From: Prolixibacteraceae bacterium | GTDB lineage: Bacteria > Bacteroidota > Bacteroidia > Bacteroidales > Prolixibacteraceae | NCBI GenBank assembly: GCA_947475715.1 | Contig: CANJNY010000006.1 | Span: 16,528 to 80,527 of the forward strand | Length of the DNA: 64,000 nucleotides | Reading direction: 5' to 3' | Shown here: piece after piece, positions 1 through 9,911 of the stretch | Layout: every line of letters starts with the position of its first letter | How positions within the stretch are numbered: the first letter of the stretch is position 1 | Made by a program: the position numbers and the translations under genes | Notes under the pieces: generated by a model | The model's input: only the letters and a program-made list of their open reading frames with translations | What the model was told of the DNA's origin: nothing | The model's database searches: none

Positions 1-416
1 ATGTCTTCATTTTTGAGTATCGGCTGAATCAACGTAGCTATTTCTGTATTTGCTGATTTGGTGAAACAAACTCGGATTAGTTCAATTTCGTGAGGTTGCA
101 TAAAGGGCTCATCTCCTTGTATATTAACCACTACATCAAAGTCCTTTCCGGTCAAATCTGCAACTTTCAAGGCAGCTTCCGCGCATCGGTCGGTGCCACT
201 GCGATGGGTTGTTGAGGTCATAACAACGTTTCCGCCAAACCCTTTAACGGCCTCTACAATTCGTTGGTCATCAGTGGCCACCCAAACTTCGTCCATCGCT
301 TTTTGAGCTTGTTCATAGACGCGCTGAATCATGGTTTTACCGCCGATATCTGCAAGAGATTTTCCCGGAAAGCGGGTTGATTGGTAACGCGAGGGGATTA
401 TTCCAATAAAGTTCAT
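1..416 (-). CDS. kdsB: 3-deoxy-manno-octulosonate cytidylyltransferase (CMP-KDO synthetase), C-terminus cut by window edge
   Basis: The reverse strand reads from an ATG at 416 to the window edge without a stop, giving 138 residues of a protein normally near 250. The N-terminus [20 protein letters not shown] is the nucleotide-binding signature of the family, followed by [19 protein letters not shown] and [10 protein letters not shown], all typical of KdsB. The enzyme activates KDO with CTP for lipid A core assembly in the cytoplasm. It is divergent from the sigma-54 regulator, with 167 bases between the two starts. The missing part is only a boundary effect. Identification is firm; the true 3' end is outside the window. 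Confidence 0.93.
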   Translation of the reverse strand, partial: MNFIGIIPSRYQSTRFPGKSLADIGGKTMIQRVYEQAQKAMDEVWVATDDQRIVEAVKGFGGNVVMTSTTHRSGTDRCAEAALKVADLTGKDFDVVVNIQGDEPFMQPHEIELIRVCFTKSANTEIATLIQPILKNED

Positions 417-583
417 CTGCTTGTTTATAAATTTCTCCAAAAATAGTAGATTGAATGATTTATAGAGGTCAATTTGGCACAAATTTTATCTTTTTATGAC
501 GGATTGTCTACTTTAACACCAATCCAGAAAAGATAATTCAGGATTAATCGTAAATTTGTATTCCAAAATTTGTATTGGGCAGG

Positions 584-1819
584 ATGGATATTCAGGAGAT
601 AAAACAACGGTTTGGGATTATTGGAAATGCGAATGAATTGAATCGCGCTATAGAGGTGGCTATTCAGGTAGCTCCAACTGACTTGTCGGTGCTCATCAGT
701 GGTGAGAGTGGTGTAGGGAAGGAGTCATTTCCTCAGATAATCCACAGTTTTTCGCATCGTAAACACGCAAAATTTATCGCAATTAATTGTGGCGCGATCC
801 CGGAAGGAACGATTGATTCAGAGCTTTTTGGCCATGAAAAAGGTTCTTTTACAGGAGCCCTTACCGACCGGAAAGGATATTTTGAAATGGTTGATGGAGG
901 AACACTTTTTCTGGATGAAATCGGAGAGCTTCCGGTCTCTACCCAGGTAAGGCTATTAAGGGTCTTAGAGTCGGGCGAATTTATAAGGGTGGGTTCTTCA
1001 CAGGTTCAGAAGACCAATGTTCGTGTGATTGCGGCAACCAATGTTGAACTTTCCAAGGCGATCAGAGAAGGACAATTCCGCGAGGACTTGTATTATCGTT
1101 TAAATACCGTTCCGATTAAGATTGTTCCCCTTCGTGAACGTAAGGAGGACGTTTTATTGCTTTTTCGTAAATTCGCCTCCGATTTTGCAGAGAAATACAA
1201 GATGCCTTCCATCCGGCTTACCGAGGATGCTCAACAGGTCATGCTTAATTACAGGTGGCCCGGAAATGTGAGACAACTTAAAAATATTACCGAGCAGATA
1301 TCGATTATCGAAATATCGCGGGAAATTTCAGCATCCGATCTTAATCATTATTTACCTTCAGAGCATGTAGGTCTTCTGCCTGCTCTTTATGATAAGATGC
1401 TTGATGAAAAAACTTTTAGCAGTGAGCGCGAGATTCTTTATAAAATCCTTTTCGATATGAAAAAGGATATGAATGATTTGAAAAAATTAGTTCATGAATT
1501 AATGCCCGATAGCCAGGGTGCTAAAATTCACGACGAGAATGAGCAACTTATACGTAAATTATACCACGAATCGACTGAAGAATATTCTTCCAAACAACAA
1601 ACTTACCCAACACCGGTGCTACTTAAAAGTAGCCGACATGATGATATTCAGGATACGGAAGAGTTTGTTGAAGAATCACTTTCACTGGAAGATAAGGAGA
1701 TTGAGATGATCCGAAAATCGCTCGATAAACATAACGGTAAACGGAAGTTGGCAGCCCATGAACTTGGTATTTCTGAAAGAACTTTATACCGGAAGATTAA
1801 AGAATATAATATCGAATAA
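584..1819 (+). CDS. Sigma-54-dependent transcriptional activator (AAA+ and Fis HTH, no receiver domain)
   Basis: This is a 411-residue bacterial enhancer-binding protein. It has Walker A GESGVGKE at residues 40-47, the sigma-54 contact loop GSFTGA at 87-92, Walker B LFLDE at 108-112, and a Fis-type helix-turn-helix in the last 40 residues (GKRKLAAHELGISERTLYRK). There is no N-terminal receiver or GAF domain, so its input signal is not visible. A TTG nine bases earlier (575) is possible, but the ATG at 584 gives the usual MDIQEI start. It sits 3 bases upstream of lptE and probably leads an lptE/secG operon, a common Bacteroidota order. Its targets are unknown; groES has a weak sigma-54-like site (see findings). 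Confidence 0.93.
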   Translation: MDIQEIKQRFGIIGNANELNRAIEVAIQVAPTDLSVLISGESGVGKESFPQIIHSFSHRKHAKFIAINCGAIPEGTIDSELFGHEKGSFTGALTDRKGYFEMVDGGTLFLDEIGELPVSTQVRLLRVLESGEFIRVGSSQVQKTNVRVIAATNVELSKAIREGQFREDLYYRLNTVPIKIVPLRERKEDVLLLFRKFASDFAEKYKMPSIRLTEDAQQVMLNYRWPGNVRQLKNITEQISIIEISREISASDLNHYLPSEHVGLLPALYDKMLDEKTFSSEREILYKILFDMKKDMNDLKKLVHELMPDSQGAKIHDENEQLIRKLYHESTEEYSSKQQTYPTPVLLKSSRHDDIQDTEEFVEESLSLEDKEIEMIRKSLDKHNGKRKLAAHELGISERTLYRKIKEYNIE

Positions 1820-1822
1820 TCG

Positions 1823-2359
1823 ATGATAAGACAAACCTTTAAAATAGGATCACTGATTGCTGCAATTCTGTTTTTGATGATCATTGCAAATAGCTGTAAA
1901 ATTGGGTACTCCTTCACGGGTGCCTCTATTTCACCAGCTGTTAAAACGGTTTTTGTGGACTATTTTTCCAATCGGGCAAGAGTGGTTAACCCGATGCTGA
2001 GCCAGAATTTCAGCGAAGCGATGAAAGATAAATTTGTTAATGAATCTGGTTTATCAATGGCTAAGGATCAGGGTGATCTTGAATTCTCCGGTGAAATTAC
2101 GGGGTATGATGTAAGGCCGTTATCTATTCAGCAAAGTAATAAAGGACAGGATTTTGCTTCGATGAATCGGTTGACTGTTTCTGTGAAAGTTGTCTTTACC
2201 AATAATAAAGATCATACTCAGGATTTCAACACCACCTTCTCGGCGTATTATGATTGGGAAAGCACACAATCATTGAATAGCGTAGAAAGTTCAGCAGTAG
2301 AGGTTATTGTTGCTCAGTTAATTGATGATATTTTTAATAAATCGGTTGCTAATTGGTAA
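1823..2359 (+). CDS. lptE: LptE-family LPS-assembly lipoprotein
   Basis: The 178-residue product has a hydrophobic signal segment ending in a lipobox-like ANSC near residue 26, then the family pattern KIGYSFTGASISPAVKTVFVDYF and a C-terminal repeat of short beta strands. LptE plugs the LptD barrel in the outer membrane and helps deliver lipopolysaccharide to the surface. The gene starts 3 bases after the sigma-54 activator stop and is followed by a TPR-like gene and secG, the usual Bacteroidota neighbourhood. Overall sequence similarity in this family is low, so the call rests on signal peptide, length, the GYSF motif and synteny. Confidence 0.85.
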   Translation: MIRQTFKIGSLIAAILFLMIIANSCKIGYSFTGASISPAVKTVFVDYFSNRARVVNPMLSQNFSEAMKDKFVNESGLSMAKDQGDLEFSGEITGYDVRPLSIQQSNKGQDFASMNRLTVSVKVVFTNNKDHTQDFNTTFSAYYDWESTQSLNSVESSAVEVIVAQLIDDIFNKSVANW

Positions 2360-2398
2360 AAGATTTTGGTTAGTGAAACGCTTGATAATTGAAGTGGT

Positions 2399-3211
2399 AT
2401 GTCGATGAGCCGTGATCAATTGATTAAATATCTTGACGACCCGTCCGCACTCAATGATAGGACGATAGGGGAGCTTCGTGAAATTTTGGATGAGTATCCT
2501 TATTTTCAGAGTGCACATTTGCTTTATATTAGGAATTTACAACAGGAAAGCAATTTTCGCTTTTCAACTCAGCTTAAAATTTCGGCAAGCTATGCTACTG
2601 ACCGGACCGTCCTTTATCACCTCCTAAATCCTGGTCTTTTAAAGAGATCGGGCGCTAATGATAATTCTCTGGAAATTAATGTCAGTTCTGTGCATAATGT
2701 AGCTCAGATGATCGAACTAACTGATTCTTCCACTGAGCATTCAACGGTAGTTTCCGGAACCTCGAAAAAAATAAATAGTGACTCAGAGTTTGCCGATTTT
2801 GACCTGTTAAATTTTGAACTCTCAGATATGGGCTATTCAATAGAAAATATTGAAAAAGAGATTCCGTCTATTGATTCTGTTAAATCGACTGATAATTCCA
2901 TTGACAATTTCCGAAAAGCAAAACAATTGGAACAGAACGATGACTTGATTGACCGGTTTATAAAAGAGAATCCTGCCTTCTCAGTCAGACTGCCTGAAAA
3001 TTCTGAAATTACCGGCCGAATTAGAGGCCAAATGGATATTTCAGCAGACAAGGATGAATTTATAACTGAAACTTTAGCCCGGATTTATGTCAATCAGGGG
3101 CTATATCAAAAAGCAATCAATGCTTTTGAAAAATTAAGTTTGAAATATCCCGAAAAAAGTGCTTATTTTGCGGCACAAATTGAAGAAGTTACAAATCTGC
3201 TTAATAAATAA
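2399..3211 (+). CDS. Hypothetical protein with C-terminal TPR-like helices
   Basis: A 270-residue cytoplasmic-looking protein with no signal peptide or membrane segment. The N-terminal ~70 residues form a helical segment around LREILDEYPYFQSAHLLY. The middle (about 95-190) is acidic, low in complexity and probably disordered. The last ~50 residues (ETLARIYVNQGLYQKAINAFEKLSLKYPEK) match one TPR unit. It lies between lptE and secG and ends 4 bases before the secG start, so it is almost certainly co-transcribed. Similar proteins occupy the same place in other Bacteroidota, but I know of no established function. A scaffolding role in envelope or secretion assembly would be a guess. Confidence 0.8.
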   Translation: MSMSRDQLIKYLDDPSALNDRTIGELREILDEYPYFQSAHLLYIRNLQQESNFRFSTQLKISASYATDRTVLYHLLNPGLLKRSGANDNSLEINVSSVHNVAQMIELTDSSTEHSTVVSGTSKKINSDSEFADFDLLNFELSDMGYSIENIEKEIPSIDSVKSTDNSIDNFRKAKQLEQNDDLIDRFIKENPAFSVRLPENSEITGRIRGQMDISADKDEFITETLARIYVNQGLYQKAINAFEKLSLKYPEKSAYFAAQIEEVTNLLNK

Positions 3212-3215
3212 TCCA

Positions 3216-3545
3216 ATGTACTCATTTATTATTGTTATAATTTTTATTGTTTGTGCCCTGTTGGTGTTATTAGTCCTGGTTCAAAATTCAAAAGGAGGAG
3301 GCCTGGCATCATCTTTCTCCAGTTCTAATCAGGTAATGGGCGTTCGCCGTACCACTGATTTCCTTGAAAAGGCAACATGGATTCTGGCTATTGTGCTGGT
3401 TGTTCTTTCAATTTCATCGACCGCTTTTCTTCCACGTAAGGGTGAAATGCAAAAATCGGCTATTGAAGATCAAATTCAACGCGTGCAGGACCCAACTCAG
3501 GTGCCTAATTTTCCACAGGCAGTTCGCGATTCAACTAAAAAATAG
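3216..3545 (+). CDS. secG: Preprotein translocase subunit SecG
   Basis: Taking the ATG at 3216 gives 109 residues with the classic SecG pattern. There is an N-terminal membrane helix (MYSFIIVIIFIVCALLVLLV), the cytosolic loop QNSKGGGLASSF, and a second helix (TWILAIVLVVLSISSTAFL) followed by a charged tail. SecG flips or stabilises SecYE during SecA-driven export across the inner membrane. The upstream in-frame extension to 3159 overlaps the preceding gene and lacks any family match, so I rejected it. Confidence is high from the topology and the GGGL loop. Confidence 0.93.
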   Translation: MYSFIIVIIFIVCALLVLLVLVQNSKGGGLASSFSSSNQVMGVRRTTDFLEKATWILAIVLVVLSISSTAFLPRKGEMQKSAIEDQIQRVQDPTQVPNFPQAVRDSTKK

Positions 3546-3625
3546 GGGATCGTTCGTTCCCCAAATTTTCAGACGGTCTTTCGATTGTCTGCAACGTGGT
3601 TGAATTAAGTATCGTATTAATGTTT

Positions 3626-3663
3626 GCAAAGCCCGATTTTTCTTTTGACGAACCGGGCTTTGC
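3626..3663 (+). terminator. Stem-loop downstream of secG
   Basis: GCAAAGCCCG at 3626-3635 pairs perfectly with CGGGCTTTGC at 3654-3663 around an 18-base loop. It lies 81 bases after the secG stop and has no immediate T-run; one of eight T follows about 20 bases later. It may be a terminator or an mRNA 3' end stabiliser for the secG transcript. Confidence 0.45.
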
Positions 3664-3672
3664 TGCAGATTA

Positions 3673-3719
3673 CTGACAGATATTTTTTTTAATGCCAAGT
3701 TGGCAGTAGCCTCTGTCAG
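3673..3719. repeat. Nested palindromes upstream of groES
   Basis: CTGACAGA (3673-3680) is the exact reverse complement of TCTGTCAG (3712-3719), and they enclose the dyad TGCCAA-G-TTGGCA (3693-3705). The inner dyad has operator-like dimensions. Whether it binds a regulator is inference. Confidence 0.45.
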
Positions 3720-3837
3720 CCTATAAACATGAATATATTATTTGTATTCAAGGTGTTAGCCGCAATTAAATTTCAAGGCGAAGGGGGTTTTGCAGAAATC
3801 TTTGACGTATCTGGACAAAATAGGTCCGATCAGAATT

Positions 3838-3853
3838 TGGCATATTTTCTGTA
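3838..3853 (+). promoter_or_regulatory. Weak sigma-54-like -24/-12 element before groES
   Basis: The sequence TGGCATATTTTCTGTA matches the -24 half TGGCA exactly and has the right spacing, but its -12 half reads CTGTA instead of TTGCA. That loses the usually critical C. It sits 54 bases before the groES ATG, which is a suitable distance. A sigma-54 activator gene lies 2 kb upstream. This is a candidate only. Confidence 0.25.
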
Positions 3854-3906
3854 TGTAACCTCACTACAACGATAAACTATTGTCTAATTATAAAATAAAA
3901 TTTGAA

Positions 3907-4185
3907 ATGGCAGAACTTAAAGGAAAAATCCTTGCCGGCAAAGTATTGGTCGAGCCGCAGCAAGCAATTACAAAAACAGCAGGTGGAATTATTATCCCTG
4001 ACTCGGCAAAAGAAAAACCCCTTGCAGGTAAAGTTGTCCTTGTGGGAATCGCGAAGAAAGACGAAACCATGGAAGTTAAAGCGGGCGATACGGTATTTTA
4101 TGGCAAATATTCTGGTACTGAGCTAACGATAGAAGGTAATGACTACCTTTTGATCTCTCAATCGGACGTCCTTTTTATCGCTTAA
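3907..4185 (+). CDS. groES: Co-chaperonin GroES (Hsp10)
   Basis: Starting at the ATG at 3907, the product is 92 residues, the standard GroES size. It has VLVEPQQAITKTAGGIIIPDSAKEK (mobile loop and flanks; the IIIP hydrophobic contact to GroEL is at about 32-35) and the closing LLISQSDVLFIA. The longer in-frame start at 3880 would add an unconserved tail, so it was rejected. It caps GroEL and is followed 30 bases later by groEL in the usual bicistronic operon. Confidence 0.97.
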   Translation: MAELKGKILAGKVLVEPQQAITKTAGGIIIPDSAKEKPLAGKVVLVGIAKKDETMEVKAGDTVFYGKYSGTELTIEGNDYLLISQSDVLFIA

Positions 4186-5853
<1,668 letters not shown>

Positions 5854-5895
5854 TCTATTCTGCACCTCAATTCATACAGCCGTAAGGTTTAATTT

Positions 5896-5930
5896 ATAGA
5901 GACAAGGTTCTGCCTTGTCTCTATTTTTTT
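5896..5930 (+). terminator. Rho-independent terminator of groESL, TAGAGACAAGG-type hairpin
   Basis: ATAGAGACAAGG (5896-5907) pairs perfectly with CCTTGTCTCTAT (5913-5924) around a 5-base loop. The right arm runs into a stretch of T to 5930. It lies 43 bases after groEL and directly before the stop of the convergent carboxyltransferase gene. An almost identical hairpin recurs at 20493-20521. Confidence 0.85.
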
Positions 5931-5931
5931 A

Positions 5932-7629
5932 TTAATTCCAGTGATATAAGCCGTCGATTAACCTTTCTTGTTTTTCTTCTTCTGACATCGAATTATACTT
6001 TTGTACTTCAGCCTCGTAAGCCTCCTGTTTTTTAGCCTCTTCCTCTTTTAGTTTAGATCCGTAAATTCGTTCGATCTTGTCCTGCAGGAATTTGTTTGCC
6101 ACTGTTGGAAATAACTCAAGTAATAATTCTTCCTTTTCATTGATGGCAAGTTTGACATTTTCTCCATATTGAGGAAATGACGGGTTGGGTTGTTTCTCAT
6201 AATTAGCGGTATTGTAGGGTACTTCCGTACGGGTACCCGCAATTTTTTCGCGGAAATCCGGATCTACCGGTATCGGAGTTTTACCGTATGACCCCTTTAC
6301 CAGATTTACAAACTGATTGGAATTATTGCTGTAAAAAGGTTTGCCGTTCTTCTCATCTATAACACAATTTACGGCCTGGGCCCCAACAATCTGACTCGTC
6401 GGAGTTACCAGCGGCGGGCAGCCTGCCGCCAGCCGGACGGTAGGAATTACTTCCAGTACCCGTGGCAGTAACTCTTCCTGTTTCAATTGCTTTAATTGAG
6501 ATAACATATTGGTATACATCCCACCCGGGACTTCAGCGAATTTTACTTTCTCGTCAGGCTCAGGAAAATTGAAATATTTCTCAATCTCTGAACAGGCATC
6601 CAGCAGCGCCTCTTCATTATCCGATTTGGCATATTTTATGGCATAATCGAATAACATATCTATATGTGCAGGTAATTTATCTTTTGTGATGTCGAATTCT
6701 AAAGGGAATATTTTGTAACTATCGATGTCACCCATCTCCACCCGGATTTCTTTGAGTATTTTGTTTATCCGTACAATCGCATCCAGGTTTATTCCGGTCT
6801 CTATTCCCAGTTTTGTGCAAAAGATCTGAATAAGCTCAAAGGCAGGTGCCGCCGGTCCTCCTGCAAAATTCATAATAGCCGTGTCCAAAATATCCACGCC
6901 ACTAATTATGGCAGCTAACGAAGAGGCTAAACCAAAGCCTGGTGTGCAATGGGTATGAAAATCTATCGGGATTTTAATAGACTTTTTGAATCCTTTAATT
7001 ATCTGACTAACTCTGTGCGGAGGTACCAGACCTGCCATATCTTTTAACGTAATCATATCAGCGCCCATGGCTTCAAGTTCTTTTGCCATATTGATAAAAT
7101 ATTCATTCGTGAAAATGGCTTTCGGAAGTGGTTTCCCCTTAAGCCTGGCAAGGAACCTTTCTCGTGCTGTAAATTTCGGATCAACGGTGTAGCAAACCAC
7201 ACAATCGGCTAAACCTTTGTTCTCTTTTACATATTTGATGGTGGATTTGATATTGCTGGTATCATTTAACGCATCAAAAATACGCATGATCGAGATCCCT
7301 GATTGAACTGCATTTCGGTTGAATCCCTCTATTACCTCTTCCGGATAGGGATTGTATCCGAATAGATTCCTTCCTCGCGAAAGGGCAGTCAGATGGGATA
7401 TATTTCCGATTTCCAGCTTAATCTTTTCAAGTCGTTCCCATGGGTCTTCATTCAAAAAACGCATGATAGAATCGGGAACTGCTCCTCCCCATACCTCTAA
7501 GGCATAAAATCCTGCCTCTTTGTAAATAGGTAATACTCTTTCGATTTGTGACTGTCGCATGCGGGTCGCAAAGAGAGATTGTTGTCCGTCTCTTAATGTG
7601 ACATCTCTAAGTAGTAATTTATGATTCAT
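5932..7629 (-). CDS. Biotin-dependent carboxyltransferase subunit (OadA/PycB type), no biotinyl domain
   Basis: A 565-residue TIM-barrel carboxyltransferase. The DRE-type start RDVTLRDGQQSLFATRM, the catalytic-lysine region ITLKDMAGLV, the metal ligands DFHTHCTPGFG and a C-terminal conserved carboxylase domain (about 300-460) place it with oxaloacetate decarboxylase alpha / pyruvate carboxylase subunit B. It stops near IDGLYHWN after a charged helix and lacks the biotinyl (MKM) domain many homologues have. A separate biotin carrier must therefore act with it, and none is in the window. It probably interconverts pyruvate and oxaloacetate as part of a membrane decarboxylase or a split carboxylase. 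The exact reaction cannot be decided from sequence. Confidence 0.85.
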   Translation of the reverse strand: MNHKLLLRDVTLRDGQQSLFATRMRQSQIERVLPIYKEAGFYALEVWGGAVPDSIMRFLNEDPWERLEKIKLEIGNISHLTALSRGRNLFGYNPYPEEVIEGFNRNAVQSGISIMRIFDALNDTSNIKSTIKYVKENKGLADCVVCYTVDPKFTARERFLARLKGKPLPKAIFTNEYFINMAKELEAMGADMITLKDMAGLVPPHRVSQIIKGFKKSIKIPIDFHTHCTPGFGLASSLAAIISGVDILDTAIMNFAGGPAAPAFELIQIFCTKLGIETGINLDAIVRINKILKEIRVEMGDIDSYKIFPLEFDITKDKLPAHIDMLFDYAIKYAKSDNEEALLDACSEIEKYFNFPEPDEKVKFAEVPGGMYTNMLSQLKQLKQEELLPRVLEVIPTVRLAAGCPPLVTPTSQIVGAQAVNCVIDEKNGKPFYSNNSNQFVNLVKGSYGKTPIPVDPDFREKIAGTRTEVPYNTANYEKQPNPSFPQYGENVKLAINEKEELLLELFPTVANKFLQDKIERIYGSKLKEEEAKKQEAYEAEVQKYNSMSEEEKQERLIDGLYHWN

Positions 7630-7828
7630 CGTATGGGAGTTTTATATTGTTTTACAAAATTCGGCATAAAATCTGGATTTTCTAAATCGGGAGACTTAAA
7701 TACCAATGGTTTTTTAATGATTTTAGTCATACCACCAAGCTTCTTTTTTCTCTCTATTTCTCCGATTTGACTTCTTTTTTATTTGAAATAATTTCTCGAT
7801 CTTTGACAATTCACTAATAGCTCTTTTA

Positions 7829-8467
7829 ATGGTATTTTTATTTCAAATTGCGGCTGAAGTTTCTTATCTTGATCTGCTGATGAAGGGTGGATGGTTGATG
7901 TACCCATTATTTGCACTCTCCTTTATTGCTGTATATATCTTTTTTGACCGATATTTTTATCTCCGATCTCAGAAACGGATTAGCACCGATTTTTTTGACA
8001 GGCTGAAGGATCTTGTTCGGGATGGTAAAGTTGAGGCAGCCTCCGCGCTTTGTTCAGCAACCAATAGTTCCGAATCGAGAATTCTTAAAAAAGGGATTCA
8101 AAACCTTGGAAAGCCATTACGGGATATTCGGGAACATATGGAAATGGAGGGTAAACTCGAGGTCTATAAATACGAAGGAAATATGTATTTTCTTGGTGTT
8201 ATTGCCGGTGTAGCCCCAATGATGGGTTTTATCGGTACTATTTCCGGTGTTATAAAAATATTTTACAATATCTCGCTGGCCGATAATATTAGTATTTCAT
8301 TAATTTCCGGGGGTTTATATGAGAAGTTAATTACCTCGGGGGTGGGACTAAGTATTGGTATTATCTCCTTTGTAGCCTACCACTATCTGAATAACAGGAT
8401 TGATAAGCTTGTACAGAAATGGGAATACCAGAGTGTGAGGTTTATTGATTTGATTAATAACAACTAA
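7829..8467 (+). CDS. MotA/TolQ/ExbB proton-channel family protein
   Basis: A 212-residue inner-membrane protein with three hydrophobic segments, at about 17-36, 105-130 and 150-175. The conserved block FLGVIAGVAPMMGFIGTISGVI and the following SGVGLSIGIISFVAYHYLNN are the ExbB/TolQ core helices that form the proton channel. It is followed one base later by an ExbD/TolR gene, so the two form a stator energising an outer-membrane process through a TonB or TolA partner. No tonB or tolA is nearby. The family is clear; ExbB versus TolQ cannot be told apart here. Confidence 0.88.
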   Translation: MVFLFQIAAEVSYLDLLMKGGWLMYPLFALSFIAVYIFFDRYFYLRSQKRISTDFFDRLKDLVRDGKVEAASALCSATNSSESRILKKGIQNLGKPLRDIREHMEMEGKLEVYKYEGNMYFLGVIAGVAPMMGFIGTISGVIKIFYNISLADNISISLISGGLYEKLITSGVGLSIGIISFVAYHYLNNRIDKLVQKWEYQSVRFIDLINNN

Positions 8468-8468
8468 A

Positions 8469-8882
8469 ATGAATTTAAGAAGTTCAAGGAAGCATCCCTT
8501 TGAGATATTCTCAAATTCATTCAGCGACATCATGTTTTTCCTGATGTTATTCTTTCTTATTGCCTCTACCATGATTACCCCTGGAACTATCAAATTAATA
8601 CTACCCCAGGCTAATCAAACTCAGTCAATGAATAAACCTCCTAAGGAAATTGCTGTTTCTGTCACCAAAGATCTAAAGTATTATATCAATAATAAACAGG
8701 TTCAATTTTTGGAAATTGAACCAGCGTTGAGAAAAGAGAAGCTCGAAAATGCCGAAGTTCATGCCATTGTCAGGTGTGATAATACTATTCCGGTTCAGTC
8801 GTTGGTTGATGTCTTACAAATTGGCAGTAAAGTGGAGATAAAAATGGTTTTAGCAACCACGCGTAAGGATAAGACGAACTAA
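8469..8882 (+). CDS. ExbD/TolR family biopolymer transport protein
   Basis: The 137-residue product has a short cytosolic N-terminus and one membrane helix (about 18-38, DIMFFLMLFFLIASTMI) with the aspartate that carries protons in ExbD/TolR. A periplasmic domain follows, containing KEIAVSVTKDLKYYINNK and VQSLVDVLQIGSKV. The gene starts one base after the MotA/TolQ/ExbB stop, so the two are certainly co-transcribed. It couples the proton motive force to an envelope partner. It ends 28 bases before mntP. Confidence 0.88.
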   Translation: MNLRSSRKHPFEIFSNSFSDIMFFLMLFFLIASTMITPGTIKLILPQANQTQSMNKPPKEIAVSVTKDLKYYINNKQVQFLEIEPALRKEKLENAEVHAIVRCDNTIPVQSLVDVLQIGSKVEIKMVLATTRKDKTN

Positions 8883-8910
8883 GTTCTTTCTTTGCGGCTA
8901 ATATTGTAAA

Positions 8911-9480
8911 ATGGATTTTCTCACCGTTTTTATTCTTGCTATTGGGCTATCGATGGATAGTTTTGCAGTTTCTGTTGGCTTTGGCATTGCTGAACAAAAG
9001 ATCACTTTTGGTCATGCTGCCAGGATCTCCTTCTCACTTGCTTTTTTTCAGGGAAGTTTACCCGTTTTCGGGTGGTTTATGGGGATTGAGATTCGGGAAT
9101 ATTTTGAAACTGTTGACCATTGGATTGCAGTCATTCTACTGCTATTTTTAGGTTTTAAAATGATTATACAATCCGTTAAAACTTCCGGTAAAGAATTGGC
9201 TTCAGAGATATACTCATGGAAGCATATAATTACCCTCTCTATTGCAACCAGTATTGATGCCTTGGTTGTAGGTTTTTCTTATGCATTGGCCTCAACATCC
9301 AATATCCTTAGCGGAGCCCTTATAATCGGTGCAGTTACCTTCTTTTTTGCTATGCTTGGTATTCGGATCGGAAAGGATGTAGGGGATAAATTTGGACCTA
9401 AGGTGGAGTTTCTCGGAGGAATAATATTGATCCTTATAGGAATTCGTATACTGATTCAGCATACGTTCATTCGTGCTTAG
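8911..9480 (+). CDS. mntP: Putative manganese efflux pump MntP
   Basis: The 189-residue polytopic protein shows the duplicated DUF204 signature: AIGLSMDSFAVSVGFG near the N-terminus and SIATSIDALVVGFSYAL in the second half, six predicted helices in all. The conserved acidic residues in each repeat (MDS and IDA) bind the exported Mn2+. The family exports manganese across the inner membrane. In other bacteria it is often under a yybP-ykoY riboswitch, but the 28-base leader here has no room for one. It ends just before a bidirectional terminator. Confidence 0.92.
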   Translation: MDFLTVFILAIGLSMDSFAVSVGFGIAEQKITFGHAARISFSLAFFQGSLPVFGWFMGIEIREYFETVDHWIAVILLLFLGFKMIIQSVKTSGKELASEIYSWKHIITLSIATSIDALVVGFSYALASTSNILSGALIIGAVTFFFAMLGIRIGKDVGDKFGPKVEFLGGIILILIGIRILIQHTFIRA

Positions 9481-9490
9481 GTATTTAATT

Positions 9491-9530
9491 ATACCAGACA
9501 AGGGGTTTTTAATTCCTTGTCTGGTATGAT
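9491..9530. terminator. Bidirectional terminator between mntP and the convergent gene
   Basis: A 13-bp perfect stem: ATACCAGACAAGG (9491-9503) with CCTTGTCTGGTAT (9515-9527), loop of 11 bases. It is placed exactly between two converging stop codons, with T/A-rich flanks on both sides. It can serve mntP on the plus strand and the upstream end of the minus-strand gene's 3' region. Confidence 0.8.
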
Positions 9531-9531
9531 T

Positions 9532-9819
9532 TTATTTATTAATCAGCCCTTCCAACTTCCCGTAAACCTGGTCCAGTCCCTTGATAAAATCTGTTTTTAG
9601 TTGTCTGTAATGGGCTTTCACCAATTGGGGATTGTCCTTACCATCGGGATGACAAGCACGATCGAGCATGTTATTATTTAGCTGAACAGCTTCCTCAATG
9701 ATCGATAGCATGGTGGTGTCTTTTTTGTCATCAAAAGTCTCAAGAAAGTCAATACAGTCACCAATAAGTTGGGAAGACATAAATTCAATCTCTTTTTTCA
9801 ATCGCCGTACTGTAGCCAT
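9532..9819 (-). CDS. Small conserved-type helical protein of unknown function
   Basis: A 95-residue soluble protein predicted to be almost entirely alpha-helical, starting MATVRRLKKEIEFMSSQLIGD. It is rich in charged residues, with no signal peptide, membrane segment or cysteine pair. The segment LDRACHPDGKDNPQLVKAHYRQLK contains the only distinctive residues. I do not recognise a named family. It has a proper ATG, normal codon use and a dedicated downstream terminator, so it is a real gene transcribed on its own. Confidence 0.7.
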   Translation of the reverse strand: MATVRRLKKEIEFMSSQLIGDCIDFLETFDDKKDTTMLSIIEEAVQLNNNMLDRACHPDGKDNPQLVKAHYRQLKTDFIKGLDQVYGKLEGLINK

Positions 9820-9911
9820 AGTTTTGAATTATTAAGTTTAGACATCTTTTTATTTTCGGAATGGTGATGCTATATCTTTGCGGATTGATAATAATCTCTT
9901 TTTTATACCTG

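Larger units (their letters stand above)
3546..3906. other. Intergenic region secG-groES with several inverted repeats
   Basis: These 361 bases carry no credible gene. They hold a 10-bp perfect inverted repeat (3626-3635 with 3654-3663), then nested palindromes at 3673-3719, then a possible sigma-54-like element at 3838-3853. The region is presumably where the secG operon ends and groESL transcription starts. I see no CIRCE operator. Confidence 0.6.

Noticed and set aside
475..490. TGGCACAAATTTTATC before the sigma-54 activator read as a sigma-54 promoter
   Set aside because: The -24 half is perfect but the -12 half (TTATC) lacks the essential GC.
3693..3720. TGGCAGTAGCCTCTGTCAG read as a sigma-54 promoter
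   Set aside because: The -12 half lacks the GC dinucleotide at the right spacing; the 3838-3853 site is a better though weak candidate.
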